Shown: positions 45,949 through 55,692, numbered from the stretch's first letter. The stretch: DNA of 64,000 bases from Robiginitalea aurantiaca (GCF_030380815.1 NZ_JAUDUY010000003.1:516431-580430); one strand, 5' to 3'. Program-made: numbers and translations. The notes: generated from the letters alone by a model not told the origin.

Positions 45949-46644
45949 ATGAATAAAGTTATCACCTATGAGGACCTGGGCTTCAGGGATTACAAAGAAG
46001 TTTGGGAATACCAGGAGGAGCGTTTTCAGGAAATCCTGAATATCAAAATTCAGAACAGGAGGCAAGGAACCCAGTTGCCTACCCCCAACCACTTTATTTT
46101 TGTGGAACACCCTCATGTGTATACCCTGGGGAAAAGCGGGGACCTCGGTAATTTACTGGTTTCGGAAGCGGAACTCTCCCAGAGGGGTGCAAATTTCTAC
46201 AAGATCAACAGGGGAGGGGATATTACTTACCATGGTCCCGGACAGGTGGTGGGCTATCCGATCCTGGATCTGGATAATTTTTTTACCGACATTCACAAAT
46301 ACCTCCGTTTTCTGGAGGAAATGGTTATTCGAACCCTCGGGGATTACGGTTTGGAAGGCAGGCGCTCTGAAGGGGAAACCGGCGTTTGGCTCGATGTGGG
46401 GACACCTCAGGCCCGTAAGATATGTGCGATGGGTGTGCGGGCCAGCCGTTGGGTCACCATGCACGGTTTTGCACTTAATGTAAACACCGACCTCTCCTAT
46501 TTCGATTTGATGATTCCCTGCGGGATCAAGGGGAAGGGGGTTACGTCCCTGAGTGCGGAATTGGGCCGTCATATACCCATGACCGAGGTGAAATCGAGGT
46601 TAAAAAAACACTTTCGAACCTTATTTGAAACGATTCCTGAATAA
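45949..46644 (+). CDS. lipB: lipoyl(octanoyl) transferase LipB
   Basis: A 231-residue enzyme that moves octanoyl from acyl carrier protein to lipoyl domains, the first step of lipoate assembly. Family elements: HPHVYTLGKSGD, NRGGDITYHGPGQVVGYPILDL, ARKICAMGVRASRWVTMHGFALNV, and FDLMIPCGIKGKGVTSL, in which the Cys in IPCGI and the Lys in ARKICAMG are the catalytic pair. The start codon fits conservation (LGFRDYKEVWEYQE follows). Convergent with the lipoprotein gene at 46663. lipA is not in the window. Confidence 0.96.
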   Translation: MNKVITYEDLGFRDYKEVWEYQEERFQEILNIKIQNRRQGTQLPTPNHFIFVEHPHVYTLGKSGDLGNLLVSEAELSQRGANFYKINRGGDITYHGPGQVVGYPILDLDNFFTDIHKYLRFLEEMVIRTLGDYGLEGRRSEGETGVWLDVGTPQARKICAMGVRASRWVTMHGFALNVNTDLSYFDLMIPCGIKGKGVTSLSAELGRHIPMTEVKSRLKKHFRTLFETIPE

Positions 46645-46662
46645 GACTGGGTAACCAGCTGC

Positions 46663-49101
46663 TTATCGTCGAACCCGGTATACGCGTATACCGTTATCCC
46701 GATAGGGAACAACCAGTTCGGGATTCCGGTCGTTGTCTATATCTGCGATATCCGCCAGGCCATTGCCCTCTACCGGGAAACCGGAGAGCTCCTTTGCGGT
46801 ACTTCGGAAGAGATGTACCTGCTGGCTTTGCAGATCGGTAACGGCCACATAGATAATGTCGTAGAGGTAAAACAGTTGGGGTGGGGTGTAGACCCCGAGT
46901 TCCAATGTGGCTTCATTCGCCTTGACGCGGAATCGGTTGTCATCCATCAGGGTCAGGGTTTTGGTGCTCGCATCCATACCGTGATCCGGGCTCAGGTTCA
47001 GGGCGGTTCGGCCGATCTTACCACGGGTATCGATACTGATGAGGTTTCCTTTTCGATCTGTAAATGCAAAGCCGTTTCGGTATCCGAAGACCCCATTTGC
47101 CGAAAATTCGAAGCGTTCCTTCACGCTGATCCGACGATCCCCAACACGGTTCAGGATCTTGAGCTCACCGCTCTCGAGCTGAAATACGAGGTAATCCCTG
47201 CTTCCAAATCTAAAGTGCTTTGGCTCGGAGATCACAGGGCTTCCGGTATCCTTCAGTTTAAAACCCGAAACAGTCCTGCCCTGTCCGTCGAACATATAGA
47301 CTTTCGGCCCCTGGGTGACCAGCAGGCGATAATTTCGATTTTGTTCATAATCGAAAACTGCAAGAGGGTTCAGGTTACCGCCTTTAAAGGTCTTGGGGAA
47401 AGGAGATACTTCTTTCCCGTTCCGATCGAGAACCATCAGTTTGTCGCTTGTGGTAAAGGCCATTTGCAGTCGGCCATTTCGAAAGAGGTCTACCTGTTTG
47501 ATATCGCCCTGGACGGGGCTTCCAAGATCTTTTTTCCATCGCAGTACGCCGGAGTTCGAAAAGAGATAAAGGGTGTTTTTTTCATCCTGAACGACAATAT
47601 CCATGGATCCGTCCCGATGATTTTTAAGGAACTGCGGCCGCGTGATTGCAGGAGCTTCAAGGTCTGCGGTGAACACTTCTTCTACCCCGTCATTACCCCT
47701 GCTCAGGAAATCCTTATCCAGAAAGAGATAAGAACCGATACTAAAGGATTTCTCAAGGTTCCATTGGGACCCGAGAATATATCCGTCCGGGAGTTTTTTA
47801 AACAAGGCTGATGAGAGTTCCGTCACAACCGGGGAACTGGCAATCAGCTCAGAGGTTGCAGGATTCTTTGAAATAAGGAGTACACTGGATTCGGATGCCA
47901 GTGAAGGATTCAGTTTTTCGAATTCCGGCGTGGCCTCAAAAGTATCCTTGCGATTCTTGTGGCTGATCAGGCCCTGCATCGCTTCCAGGGATGCCGAGAA
48001 GATAAAAGTATCTTCGAGGGTGGCATAGAATCGTGGGGTGGGTAAATTCGGGAGCAAATGGACAAAAGTATCATGCAGCAGATTGGTTTCCTCCAGGGTG
48101 TAAATCAGAACCCCTTGAAAATCTGTGCCTTCACCCTTGAAAGGACGTAATTCTTCTTCGATCACCGAAGCATTCAGGGTATGTAGAATCAGGATTTGAG
48201 AATTGCCAACTTCGACAGCACTGAGCTGTTCCACACTTTCCAGCAGGAGTAGATTTGGATTTTCGTTTTTGAGCAGAATAGCTTGATTATCTCTAAATCG
48301 CCCGGGTTCCTGGAGGGTATAGCAAATCCAGCTGTCTGCATTGCCCGGAATCATTGAGGCAGCCCTTTGAAGGGGTAAAGCTGGAATGGAGCGGAGCAGG
48401 TTAGCAGACACTTTGGTGCTGTCCGTCTCGGTTTCCATGCGCTGAAACCCGAGGGAATTCCTGCCGGCAAGCATATCATATGACGACCAGCCCCCTGCAT
48501 TTCGGGACTTCTTTTGAATCGGGATATCGTTGAAAGGGTCCTGAGTTCCCTGGGCGAGTAACAGGGTGGCCATAGCTGTAGGACCTGAGGCAGCCAGTGT
48601 TTTCTGAATACCTTCGGGCCTGTCAGCCGGCTCCCGCAGTACCCGATTAAGATAGCGTTGGGAGGAAGCGAGTACTGGAACATTGTGAAAATGGGCAAAG
48701 TGGAGGTTTGTACTGTCAGGCAAATCCCAAAGTGGTGAAGATGCCTCTGATCCGCTGGCCAAAGTCGTATCGGTCACAACCTGAAGCCCGGGGAGCAGCA
48801 ATAACCACTCTCCCGGGTCCATAAGCGAATCTCTCAAAACGAGGAGGGATCCGGCAGGTGGATCCAATTCCAGGACGGTTTGCAGGGATTGTCGCCATGG
48901 GATGGCCTCACTGCCCAGAAATGTATTCAGAAGTTCTGAATTCCGATACTCCGAAATAAATTGCTCTGGCTTATTGATTTTCATGACCAGTGTCGCAGAG
49001 CTGGGAATGAGTTCTTCTGACTGAACCGTTTCTGGTATTTCCGGGGCGCAGGCCACGAAATACATCATGCTAACGAAAAGGAGGAATCTATATGTGTACA
49101 T
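46663..49101 (-). CDS. large lipoprotein with C-terminal beta-propeller-like repeats
   Basis: 812 residues from the ATG at 49101 (an ATG at 49122 adds 7 residues). The lipobox ends MMYFVAC. Residues about 25-480 are mixed, with ATLVMKINKPEQFISEY near the start, and resemble a DUF3352-like fold only weakly. Residues about 500-812 are a series of short strands with DG-type turns (MDIVVQDEKNTLYLFSNSG, KLMVLDRNGKEV, VYMFDGQGRTV, ADIDNDRNPELVVPY), typical of a PQQ/VCBS-like propeller. I do not recognise a named family. It starts 30 bases after rnhB stops on the same strand and may be cotranscribed with it. Confidence 0.65.
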   Translation of the reverse strand: MYTYRFLLFVSMMYFVACAPEIPETVQSEELIPSSATLVMKINKPEQFISEYRNSELLNTFLGSEAIPWRQSLQTVLELDPPAGSLLVLRDSLMDPGEWLLLLPGLQVVTDTTLASGSEASSPLWDLPDSTNLHFAHFHNVPVLASSQRYLNRVLREPADRPEGIQKTLAASGPTAMATLLLAQGTQDPFNDIPIQKKSRNAGGWSSYDMLAGRNSLGFQRMETETDSTKVSANLLRSIPALPLQRAASMIPGNADSWICYTLQEPGRFRDNQAILLKNENPNLLLLESVEQLSAVEVGNSQILILHTLNASVIEEELRPFKGEGTDFQGVLIYTLEETNLLHDTFVHLLPNLPTPRFYATLEDTFIFSASLEAMQGLISHKNRKDTFEATPEFEKLNPSLASESSVLLISKNPATSELIASSPVVTELSSALFKKLPDGYILGSQWNLEKSFSIGSYLFLDKDFLSRGNDGVEEVFTADLEAPAITRPQFLKNHRDGSMDIVVQDEKNTLYLFSNSGVLRWKKDLGSPVQGDIKQVDLFRNGRLQMAFTTSDKLMVLDRNGKEVSPFPKTFKGGNLNPLAVFDYEQNRNYRLLVTQGPKVYMFDGQGRTVSGFKLKDTGSPVISEPKHFRFGSRDYLVFQLESGELKILNRVGDRRISVKERFEFSANGVFGYRNGFAFTDRKGNLISIDTRGKIGRTALNLSPDHGMDASTKTLTLMDDNRFRVKANEATLELGVYTPPQLFYLYDIIYVAVTDLQSQQVHLFRSTAKELSGFPVEGNGLADIADIDNDRNPELVVPYRDNGIRVYRVRR

Positions 49102-49131
49102 CCCGGGATTTTCTTCCAGCAAAAGTACTAT

Positions 49132-49728
49132 CTAGTAGTTGATTTTCAACTGTTCTTCCTTTAATCTGAAACTTTTTCGATGGTGAGGTGTCGGCCCATA
49201 TTTTAACAAGGCATCCCGGTGCGCCTGAGTAGGGTATCCCTTATTGCGGGCCCAATGATACTCAGGAAACTCCTTATCAAGGGCTCTCATAAGGTCATCC
49301 CTGCTGGTTTTTGCAAGTATAGATGCTGCGGCGATATTCATAAAGCGGCCGTCTCCCCGAACGAGACATTGATGGGGTATTTTACCATAGGGCTTAAAAC
49401 GGTTACCGTCCACAGCAATGGCAAGAGGCCGAGGTTGAAGCTGGTCGAGTGCCTGGTGCATCGCCTCGATAGAGGCGTTTAGTATATTGATGCGGTCAAT
49501 TGTCGTATGAGAAACATGCGCAATACCGTAGGAAATGGCCGATTCTCGGATAAGGAAAGCCAGTTCTTTCCGATGGGCCTCGGAGACTTTTTTGGAATCG
49601 TTGAGGAGCGCATGCTCAAAACCCTCCGGAAGGATGACTGCTGCTGCCGTAACGGGGCCGGCAAGACAGCCTCTTCCCGCTTCATCTGTACCAGCTTCGA
49701 GGAAACAATTGTAGAAGGGTTTAAGCAT
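49132..49728 (-). CDS. rnhB: ribonuclease HII
   Basis: A 198-residue endonuclease that removes ribonucleotides from DNA. The catalytic Asp/Glu are in GTDEAGRGCLAGPV (residues about 13-26), and the other acidic residues in AVDGNRF and the NIAAASILAKTSRD block. The C-terminal NKGYPTQAHRDAL and HHRKSF elements are typical. Length is normal for the family. Divergent from the susC operon over about 217 bases that hold a LacI-type operator. Confidence 0.96.
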   Translation of the reverse strand: MLKPFYNCFLEAGTDEAGRGCLAGPVTAAAVILPEGFEHALLNDSKKVSEAHRKELAFLIRESAISYGIAHVSHTTIDRINILNASIEAMHQALDQLQPRPLAIAVDGNRFKPYGKIPHQCLVRGDGRFMNIAAASILAKTSRDDLMRALDKEFPEYHWARNKGYPTQAHRDALLKYGPTPHHRKSFRLKEEQLKINY

Positions 49729-49740
49729 ATTTAAGTTTAC

Positions 49741-49752
49741 GCAAACGTTTTG
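49741..49752. promoter_or_regulatory. LacI-family-type operator between rnhB and susC
   Basis: GCAAACGTTTTG contains the 8-base palindrome AAACGTTT within a GCAA/TTTG frame, the core seen in LacI-family binding sites. It lies 12 bases upstream of the rnhB start and about 170 bases upstream of the susC transcript start. No LacI-type regulator gene is in the window. Confidence 0.4.
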
Positions 49753-49886
49753 TTTAATTAAAAAAGAATAATATTCAACAAAAAAGTTAAAGTTTTGATG
49801 AATATGCAGATAATTTTCAAAAATAGAATGGAAAATGTAAAAGAAGGGAATTCTTTAACATTTGAGCGTTGAGAGGGGCGAACTTC

Positions 49887-49918
49887 TTTGGAAAAGTTAC
49901 ACAGAATTGAGATTTTTG
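49887..49918 (+). promoter_or_regulatory. promoter of the susC operon
   Basis: TTTG (49887-49890), a 20-base spacer and GATTTTTG (49911-49918), one mismatch from TAnnTTTG. The predicted transcript start is near 49921 with a leader of about 25 bases before the ATG at 49946. Confidence 0.65.
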
Positions 49919-49945
49919 CGACGGCTAATTCAAAACATCAATTAA

Positions 49946-52900
49946 ATGAGATCAAAACTTTCATGGATTCTAACACCGCTTTTGGTGCTATTGAGTCTTT
50001 CTTTCTCCTTTGCACAGGAGAGAGCGGTTTCGGGTAATGTAGTGGACCAGGATAATGTCCCGTTACCCGGAGTTTCGGTGGTTGTAGTAGGTACAGCCCG
50101 GGGAACACAAACAGACTTCGATGGGAACTACTCCATCAGGGTAAATTCTAATGAGACGCTTCGCTTTACTTACATTGGGCAGAAAACCGTTGACAGAAAT
50201 GTCGGAACGGCCAATGTCATCAATGTTCAGATGCAGGAAGATGCTGAGGCACTTGAAGAAGTAGTAGTTCAGGGGTACCGTACTGCTACCAGGGAAAAAT
50301 CCAGTATTGCTTCCCAAACGGTTTCTGCCGAAACCATTGAGAACCGACCCAATGCTAACGTGATTCAAACCCTATCCGGTCAGGTAGCGGGTCTGGACAT
50401 CAGCACGGGAAGTGGTCAGCCGGGAGCGGCTCCAACAGTTCGGCTGCGTGGTGTGAACTCCATTAACGGAAACACGGCTCCGCTTTACATCATCGATGGC
50501 ACACCCGTAGATGAGGACAACTTCAGGAGTATCAACCCTCAGGACATCGAATCTGTCGACGTACTTAAGGATGCTGGTGCTACCGCTGTTTATGGTAACA
50601 GGGGTGCAAACGGGGTTATCCTGATCAAAACCAAGAGAGGAAAATTCAACACACCTCTTGCGATTAATTATACAGGTATCTTAAGTTACAGTAGCCTGCA
50701 GGATAACGACTACAACCTGATGGATTCCCAGGAACAATTGACTCTGGAGAATCAGAGAGGTGCCGGAAGGGGTGCTACACTTACTCCCCAGGAAATTGCA
50801 GCTGCCCCAACTTTTGACTGGGCGGATTTCTTTTTCAGAACAGGTCTTACGCAGAACCACAACCTCACCTTACAAAGTGGGGGTAAGAATTTCACGCAGT
50901 TTACCTCTCTGGGGTATTTTGATCAGGAAGGTATTCTTCAGGATTCTGACCTGAAGCGTTTCAGCATCCGGAACAATGTTACCGGTAGGTCCGAAAATGA
51001 GCGCTTCAACTATGGGACAAACCTCTCCATTAACTATTCTGAATCCAACGAACCGAATGCGATTGGTGGTTCCGGTATTAACAGGAACTATATCCTTGGG
51101 GCCTATCAGTCCGTTCCTTACATCACACCGGACGATTATACCAATGGTGAAGACTTACTTTCTCCACTGTTGTTTTCCAATACACCACTGTTCTTATTGG
51201 ACAGGTTGCTCACTTATACCAGGAGGGAAGACGAGGTTAAGATCATCGGGAGTTTTGATGCCCACTACAAAATCACTCCTGAACTCACTGCAAATATTGT
51301 AATGAGTGCGGATTATCAAAGTGAATTCCTCACCCGGGCTGAAGGACCCGAGTCTTTCAACGCCCTTCTTTTTGGAGGTGCAGAGAACCCGACTTCTGGT
51401 TTCCAGCAACAATCAAGTACACGCCAGTTTACCTATAACCAGGTAACTTCCCTGAACTATGCAAATAGCTGGGGACGTCACTCAGTAGATGCTGGGGTTT
51501 ATACGGAATACTTTAAAGCACACTTCCGGCAGTTTGGTTATTTTGCCAATGGTTTGGATCCCAAGACCTTCTATCCGGGAGATGGTTCCGGTCTGATCCC
51601 GGTCCGCTTCGACCAGGACGCTCAGGCACTTCTTTTCGTCGATACGGCTAATGCTCAAATCCTCAACGCTGGACTCTTCTCGTACTTTGCGCAAGCAGAT
51701 TACGATTATGACACGCGTTATGGGTTTACGGGGACGATTCGTCGGGATGCTTCCTATCGTTTTGCAGGAAGTAACAAATGGGCGACCTTCTATTCTGTTG
51801 CCGGTCGCTGGAACATCCACAATGAGGCCTTTATGGATGGATCGGTTTTCGATCAGTTGAAACTCCGTGCCTCTTATGGTACAGCGGGTAACCAGCGAAT
51901 TTCTGGAACAACCTACTTCTCTGCTCCTGACCTTACGGAAAACTTTTTCGCAACGGGTACAGGTTATGCGAATCAAAACTCACTTTTCCTGAGCCAGATT
52001 GCAAACACCACGCTGAGATGGGAAACCGTAACACAATTCGATGTGGGGGTTGACTTTCAAATGTTCGACTCTAAGGTTAGAGGAACTGTGGATTACTATG
52101 ACAAGAAGACGTCAGACCTTTTCCAGAGCACTCCGGTTTCCGCTATTAACAGTGTAACCTCCCTGGATGCGAACACAGGGGAACTTTTTAACCGCGGATT
52201 TGATTTTACCCTGAATTGGGATGTGATCCGCAGCACCAAGGCTGATGGGTTTAACCTGACCTTGAACGGAGTCGGAAACTTTAACGAAACCGAAATCGCT
52301 AACGTTCCTACAGACAACGGAGAGGTTTTAAATGCAAATGACAACCGTGTAGGACTTAGAAATGGTGGTGTTTTCAATGAATACTTCCTCCTGCGTTATG
52401 CAGGCGTTAACCCTGCAAACGGGAATCTTTTATTCCTCACTGCAGACGGAGATGTTACAGAAAACCCTGATGCAGATACGGATCGGGTTTGGCTTGGTAA
52501 AAACCTTATTCCGAAATGGCAGGGAAGTTTTGGATTCAATATGGATTTCAAAGGTTTCTTCATGACGACACAGTTCAATTATGTGACTGGTGTTGATCGA
52601 TTTGACAATGACCTTTCAGGATTCCAGAACCCGGATAACATTGGGCAATTCCGAACTACCAGGGACTTGCTGCGGGCATGGACTCCAGAAAACCGTGTTA
52701 CGGATATTCCCTCCTACGATGCGTTTAACCGTGCAGCGTTTACCTCAGACCGTTACCTGAGAGAAGCAGATTATGTACGTTTGAGATTCCTTCAGTTGGG
52801 ATATAACTTCCCACAAAGGTTCATCGAGAAAACCGGTTTTTCCAGGCTTCGGATTTTTGGAAATGCGGAGAACCTGTTTACATGGACAAAGTGGAGAGGG

Positions 52901-52984
52901 TTTGACGCCGAGGCTCAAAATAACACCTCCAGGCTTTACCCAACCCCTCGGATAATTTCCTTAGGAGTTGAATTAGGATTTTAA
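49946..52984 (+). CDS. SusC/RagA family TonB-linked outer membrane transporter
   Basis: A 1012-residue TonB-dependent receptor that imports oligomers bound by its SusD partner. Signal peptide ending FSFAQ; then the carboxypeptidase-like regulatory domain (VSGNVVDQDNVPLPGVSVVV, about 29-100), a TonB-box region (ALEEVVVQGY), and the plug domain with QVAGLDISTGSGQPGAAPTV and DVLKDAGATAVYGNRGANGV (about 145-225). The rest is a 22-stranded barrel. It is followed by susD (12 bases) and a lipoprotein gene. The substrate is unknown: no carbohydrate-active enzyme, sulfatase or peptidase is in this operon. Confidence 0.95.
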   Translation: MRSKLSWILTPLLVLLSLSFSFAQERAVSGNVVDQDNVPLPGVSVVVVGTARGTQTDFDGNYSIRVNSNETLRFTYIGQKTVDRNVGTANVINVQMQEDAEALEEVVVQGYRTATREKSSIASQTVSAETIENRPNANVIQTLSGQVAGLDISTGSGQPGAAPTVRLRGVNSINGNTAPLYIIDGTPVDEDNFRSINPQDIESVDVLKDAGATAVYGNRGANGVILIKTKRGKFNTPLAINYTGILSYSSLQDNDYNLMDSQEQLTLENQRGAGRGATLTPQEIAAAPTFDWADFFFRTGLTQNHNLTLQSGGKNFTQFTSLGYFDQEGILQDSDLKRFSIRNNVTGRSENERFNYGTNLSINYSESNEPNAIGGSGINRNYILGAYQSVPYITPDDYTNGEDLLSPLLFSNTPLFLLDRLLTYTRREDEVKIIGSFDAHYKITPELTANIVMSADYQSEFLTRAEGPESFNALLFGGAENPTSGFQQQSSTRQFTYNQVTSLNYANSWGRHSVDAGVYTEYFKAHFRQFGYFANGLDPKTFYPGDGSGLIPVRFDQDAQALLFVDTANAQILNAGLFSYFAQADYDYDTRYGFTGTIRRDASYRFAGSNKWATFYSVAGRWNIHNEAFMDGSVFDQLKLRASYGTAGNQRISGTTYFSAPDLTENFFATGTGYANQNSLFLSQIANTTLRWETVTQFDVGVDFQMFDSKVRGTVDYYDKKTSDLFQSTPVSAINSVTSLDANTGELFNRGFDFTLNWDVIRSTKADGFNLTLNGVGNFNETEIANVPTDNGEVLNANDNRVGLRNGGVFNEYFLLRYAGVNPANGNLLFLTADGDVTENPDADTDRVWLGKNLIPKWQGSFGFNMDFKGFFMTTQFNYVTGVDRFDNDLSGFQNPDNIGQFRTTRDLLRAWTPENRVTDIPSYDAFNRAAFTSDRYLREADYVRLRFLQLGYNFPQRFIEKTGFSRLRIFGNAENLFTWTKWRGFDAEAQNNTSRLYPTPRIISLGVELGF

Positions 52985-52996
52985 AAAAACAGAGCG

Positions 52997-54493
52997 ATGA
53001 AAAAAATTAAAAATATACTACTGACATTTGGTGCTGTTGCCGGCCTGGTTGCCTGTAACGACGCCATTGATATCCAACAGCCAGGACGTCTGGATGCAGA
53101 AGCAGCTTTTCAGTCTGTTGATGATTTGCAGGCCGGTTTGTTCGGAGTCTATGACAACTACGACATTTCAACGGACATAGCATTTCAGTCGATCTTTACG
53201 GATGAATTGTCTATCGGTTTTGACAATGGTGGTCAAGGTTTAGCCGATTACGGGTTTGTACTCAATGCGGGGAGCGCTGCTTCCCAGGTTTTCTGGACCA
53301 ATGGGTACGATCAGCTCAATGCGGCTAACCGATTAATCGAGGCTGCTGAGAACCTGGATCCTGAGGAAATTGCAGAGGATCCTGAACTTTACGATCAGGT
53401 ACTCGGTGAGGCTTATGCCTTGAGAGCATGGGGACATTTTATCCTCCTGTCTTATTACAGTACAGATTACGCAGATGATAGTGCATTAAGTGTTATCAAT
53501 CTTGATTTTGTACCTACCATTGACCAGCAGTTGCTGAGAAATACGAATGGGGAGACTTTTGAACTGATCCAGGCAGACCTTAATCGGGCCAATGGGTTGT
53601 TATCGGATGATACCGCCAACAAGACACGTATCAACAAGGACTTCGTTACAGCGCTTAGAGCGCGAATTGCGGCATATCGTGAGAATTATGCGCTTGCAGC
53701 GACACTGAGCCAGCAACTGATCGATAAGTATCCTTTGGCTAACCGGGCGGAGTACGAAGCGATGTTCCTCGACGAGTCTGACGGTGAAGTCATTTTCAAA
53801 CTTGAGCGTACGGCTAACGATAACTTTGACGGACAGGGAACGACAGGAAGCGCCTTTGCAGGTGGTTGGGCAGGTGCCCGATTTGCATTTGTTGACGCAA
53901 CCCTTTCCGGATCGCCGTATTTCGAGATGGGACGATCTTTGTTCAACATTATCGATCCAAATGATGTTCGGTACGATGTTATCGTGGCCCCATCCAGTTT
54001 GATCGACCCGGATTATGAGGTAAACCAGAATCCGGCAACGGATATCCTGGTGATCCAGAAGTACCCCGGTTCTGAAGGACAACCGTTGATGAACGACCTG
54101 AAAATCTTCAGGTCTTCTGAGATGTATCTGATTCGTGCTGAGGCTGCTGTAGCCCAGGGGAATCTTGGCGTTGCCGCCGGGCTGATCAAAGACATCAGGG
54201 ATGCCCGCTTTGGAGAAGACACAACCGCCCCAAGCTTTGGTTCCCAGACAGAGGCCTATGCAGCGATCCTTGATGAGCGAAGAGTAGAGCTGGCCTATGA
54301 AGGACACCGTTACCTGGACCTGAAGCGCCTTGGAGCACGGGCAAACCAGGGAGTGCTTAAGGATCCGATCGATTGTGCCTTTAATGGTGCGTGTACGCTT
54401 TCTGCGGATGATTTCAGATTTACACTTCCATTGCCAATTATCGAATTCAATGGAAACCCTGGATTGCGCGAGCAACAAAACCCAGGATACTAA
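52997..54493 (+). CDS. RagB/SusD family nutrient uptake lipoprotein
   Basis: A 498-residue surface lipoprotein that captures the ligand and docks as a lid on the SusC barrel. Lipobox ending AGLVAC; TPR-like helices include VLGEAYALRAWGHFILLSYY near residue 140; the SusD C-terminus has YAAILDERRVELAYEGHRYLDLKRLG, a hallmark of the family, and ends with a NPGLREQQNPGY tail. The small acidic character suggests a marine glycan or peptide ligand, but the sequence does not name it. Cotranscribed with susC. Confidence 0.94.
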   Translation: MKKIKNILLTFGAVAGLVACNDAIDIQQPGRLDAEAAFQSVDDLQAGLFGVYDNYDISTDIAFQSIFTDELSIGFDNGGQGLADYGFVLNAGSAASQVFWTNGYDQLNAANRLIEAAENLDPEEIAEDPELYDQVLGEAYALRAWGHFILLSYYSTDYADDSALSVINLDFVPTIDQQLLRNTNGETFELIQADLNRANGLLSDDTANKTRINKDFVTALRARIAAYRENYALAATLSQQLIDKYPLANRAEYEAMFLDESDGEVIFKLERTANDNFDGQGTTGSAFAGGWAGARFAFVDATLSGSPYFEMGRSLFNIIDPNDVRYDVIVAPSSLIDPDYEVNQNPATDILVIQKYPGSEGQPLMNDLKIFRSSEMYLIRAEAAVAQGNLGVAAGLIKDIRDARFGEDTTAPSFGSQTEAYAAILDERRVELAYEGHRYLDLKRLGARANQGVLKDPIDCAFNGACTLSADDFRFTLPLPIIEFNGNPGLREQQNPGY

Positions 54494-54508
54494 CCAATAA
54501 AAGCTAAA

Positions 54509-55339
54509 ATGATGAAAAAATATTTTTATATCCTTTTTGCCAGCCTGGGAATGCTCGTGTCTTGCGAGGAAGACCTTGTGGTATACGATCCGGGTGCAGG
54601 TTATCTTCAATTTTCCAGCACTTCAGGGACAATTGCTGAAGGTGCTCCTGAAGGTCCCAATGTAACAACGGTTCTTGTAGGAGCCGGGGAAAACCCAAAT
54701 GGGGTTACCGTTAATTTCACGGTAACTGCAGACGACCCTTCCAGGTTTGTTATTGAGCCATCAAGCGGTAGCCTCGAGATTCCTGCAGGAGAATTTAGCG
54801 GCGAAATCGTTATTACCCCTATTGACAATGTTGTTGTTGACGGGGATATGGATATCGTCCTTGAACTGACCACCGGAAGTAGCCTTCCAGTGGGAATTGA
54901 TGGAACAGGGGTGGAATCTAATACAAGAACTGTGACCTTAATTGATGATGACTGTCCTGTAGACCTCGGTCAATTTACGGGTACTTTCGACGTGGACGAA
55001 GTCTTCACTTCTGGAGTAAACGAAGGCCTGACACTTTCAGGGGCTTTTGGTCAGAGTTATCAGATTGAGATGGTTCCACAACCAGGAGATGAAACCGGAA
55101 CAAAAGTGGTAATCACGAATTCCGCCGGGTTCAACGAGTACATTCCCGATGGTACGGTAATGACCTTACTCCCATGCCCTGGTGCAGTCGAGTTTTCTCC
55201 ACTGCCATTGAGTCTGGCCGGTGGTTTTGCCGACCTCGCTATTGAAGAGGCTGTGTTTAACGAGAGTGAAGGCAGTGTAACGGTTAGTGGTCCTCTTGGA
55301 GGGTTCGGACCTTATGAGTTCGTTCTGACGAAACAGTAG
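54509..55339 (+). CDS. surface lipoprotein with Calx-beta-like domain
   Basis: 276 residues from ATG 54509 (an immediately following ATG at 54512 is equally possible). Lipobox near ASLGMLVSC. Residues about 30-150 resemble Calx-beta or DUF1735-type repeats (YLQFSSTSGTIAEGAPEGPNV, DDPSRFVIEPSSGSLEI, VVDGDMDIVLELTTGSS). The second half has a CPVDLGQFTGTFDVDE-type opening and beta-strands. Such lipoproteins follow susCD operons and may bind ligands at the surface (SusE/SusF-like position). It is followed by a strong terminator, so the operon has three genes. Confidence 0.75.
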   Translation: MMKKYFYILFASLGMLVSCEEDLVVYDPGAGYLQFSSTSGTIAEGAPEGPNVTTVLVGAGENPNGVTVNFTVTADDPSRFVIEPSSGSLEIPAGEFSGEIVITPIDNVVVDGDMDIVLELTTGSSLPVGIDGTGVESNTRTVTLIDDDCPVDLGQFTGTFDVDEVFTSGVNEGLTLSGAFGQSYQIEMVPQPGDETGTKVVITNSAGFNEYIPDGTVMTLLPCPGAVEFSPLPLSLAGGFADLAIEEAVFNESEGSVTVSGPLGGFGPYEFVLTKQ

Positions 55340-55364
55340 TCTCCATACCTTTATTTATAAATTT

Positions 55365-55394
55365 AAAAGCCCGCCGCAAAGCGGGCTTTTTTAT
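55365..55394 (+). terminator. terminator of the susCD operon
   Basis: AAAAGCCCGC (55365-55374) and GCGGGCTTTT (55381-55390) form a perfect 10-base stem around CGCAAA, followed by further T. Confidence 0.9.
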
Positions 55395-55692
55395 TTGTTC
55401 CTTCTTGCATACTTGCGGGAATCTTAAGCCAATTCAGGCCGAGTAATCGGTAAGGATAGAGTGTCTTCCTTTTCTTCGGGCGACGCGATTGCTCCCGGAT
55501 ACAGTTTTATTGATGTTTAATTTCGATAGTACTCAAATTGAGCGGGCAAAGGTCTGCAGGAGTATGTTTCTGCATTGAAGACAAGCCGTGCTGCGTTTGG
55601 GTTGCTGAACCGTATTCAGTTCCAAAGGAGGGGATAAAACAAAGTGTCTAACACCAATGCTCATAGGGGGGATAAACCAGCGTATAGCCCCA
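55395..55692. other. gene-free stretch between the susCD operon and the T9SS cluster
   Basis: About 300 bases with no convincing coding frame in any of the six frames; the longest ATG frame I see is about 21 codons (ATG near 55514). No tRNA, repeat or promoter of good quality was found. It is bounded by terminators on both sides. Confidence 0.5.

Noticed and set aside
46813..47811. A 332-codon open frame antisense to the lipoprotein at 46663-49101
   Set aside because: It is opposite a lipoprotein gene with a lipobox and repeats, and shows no family features.
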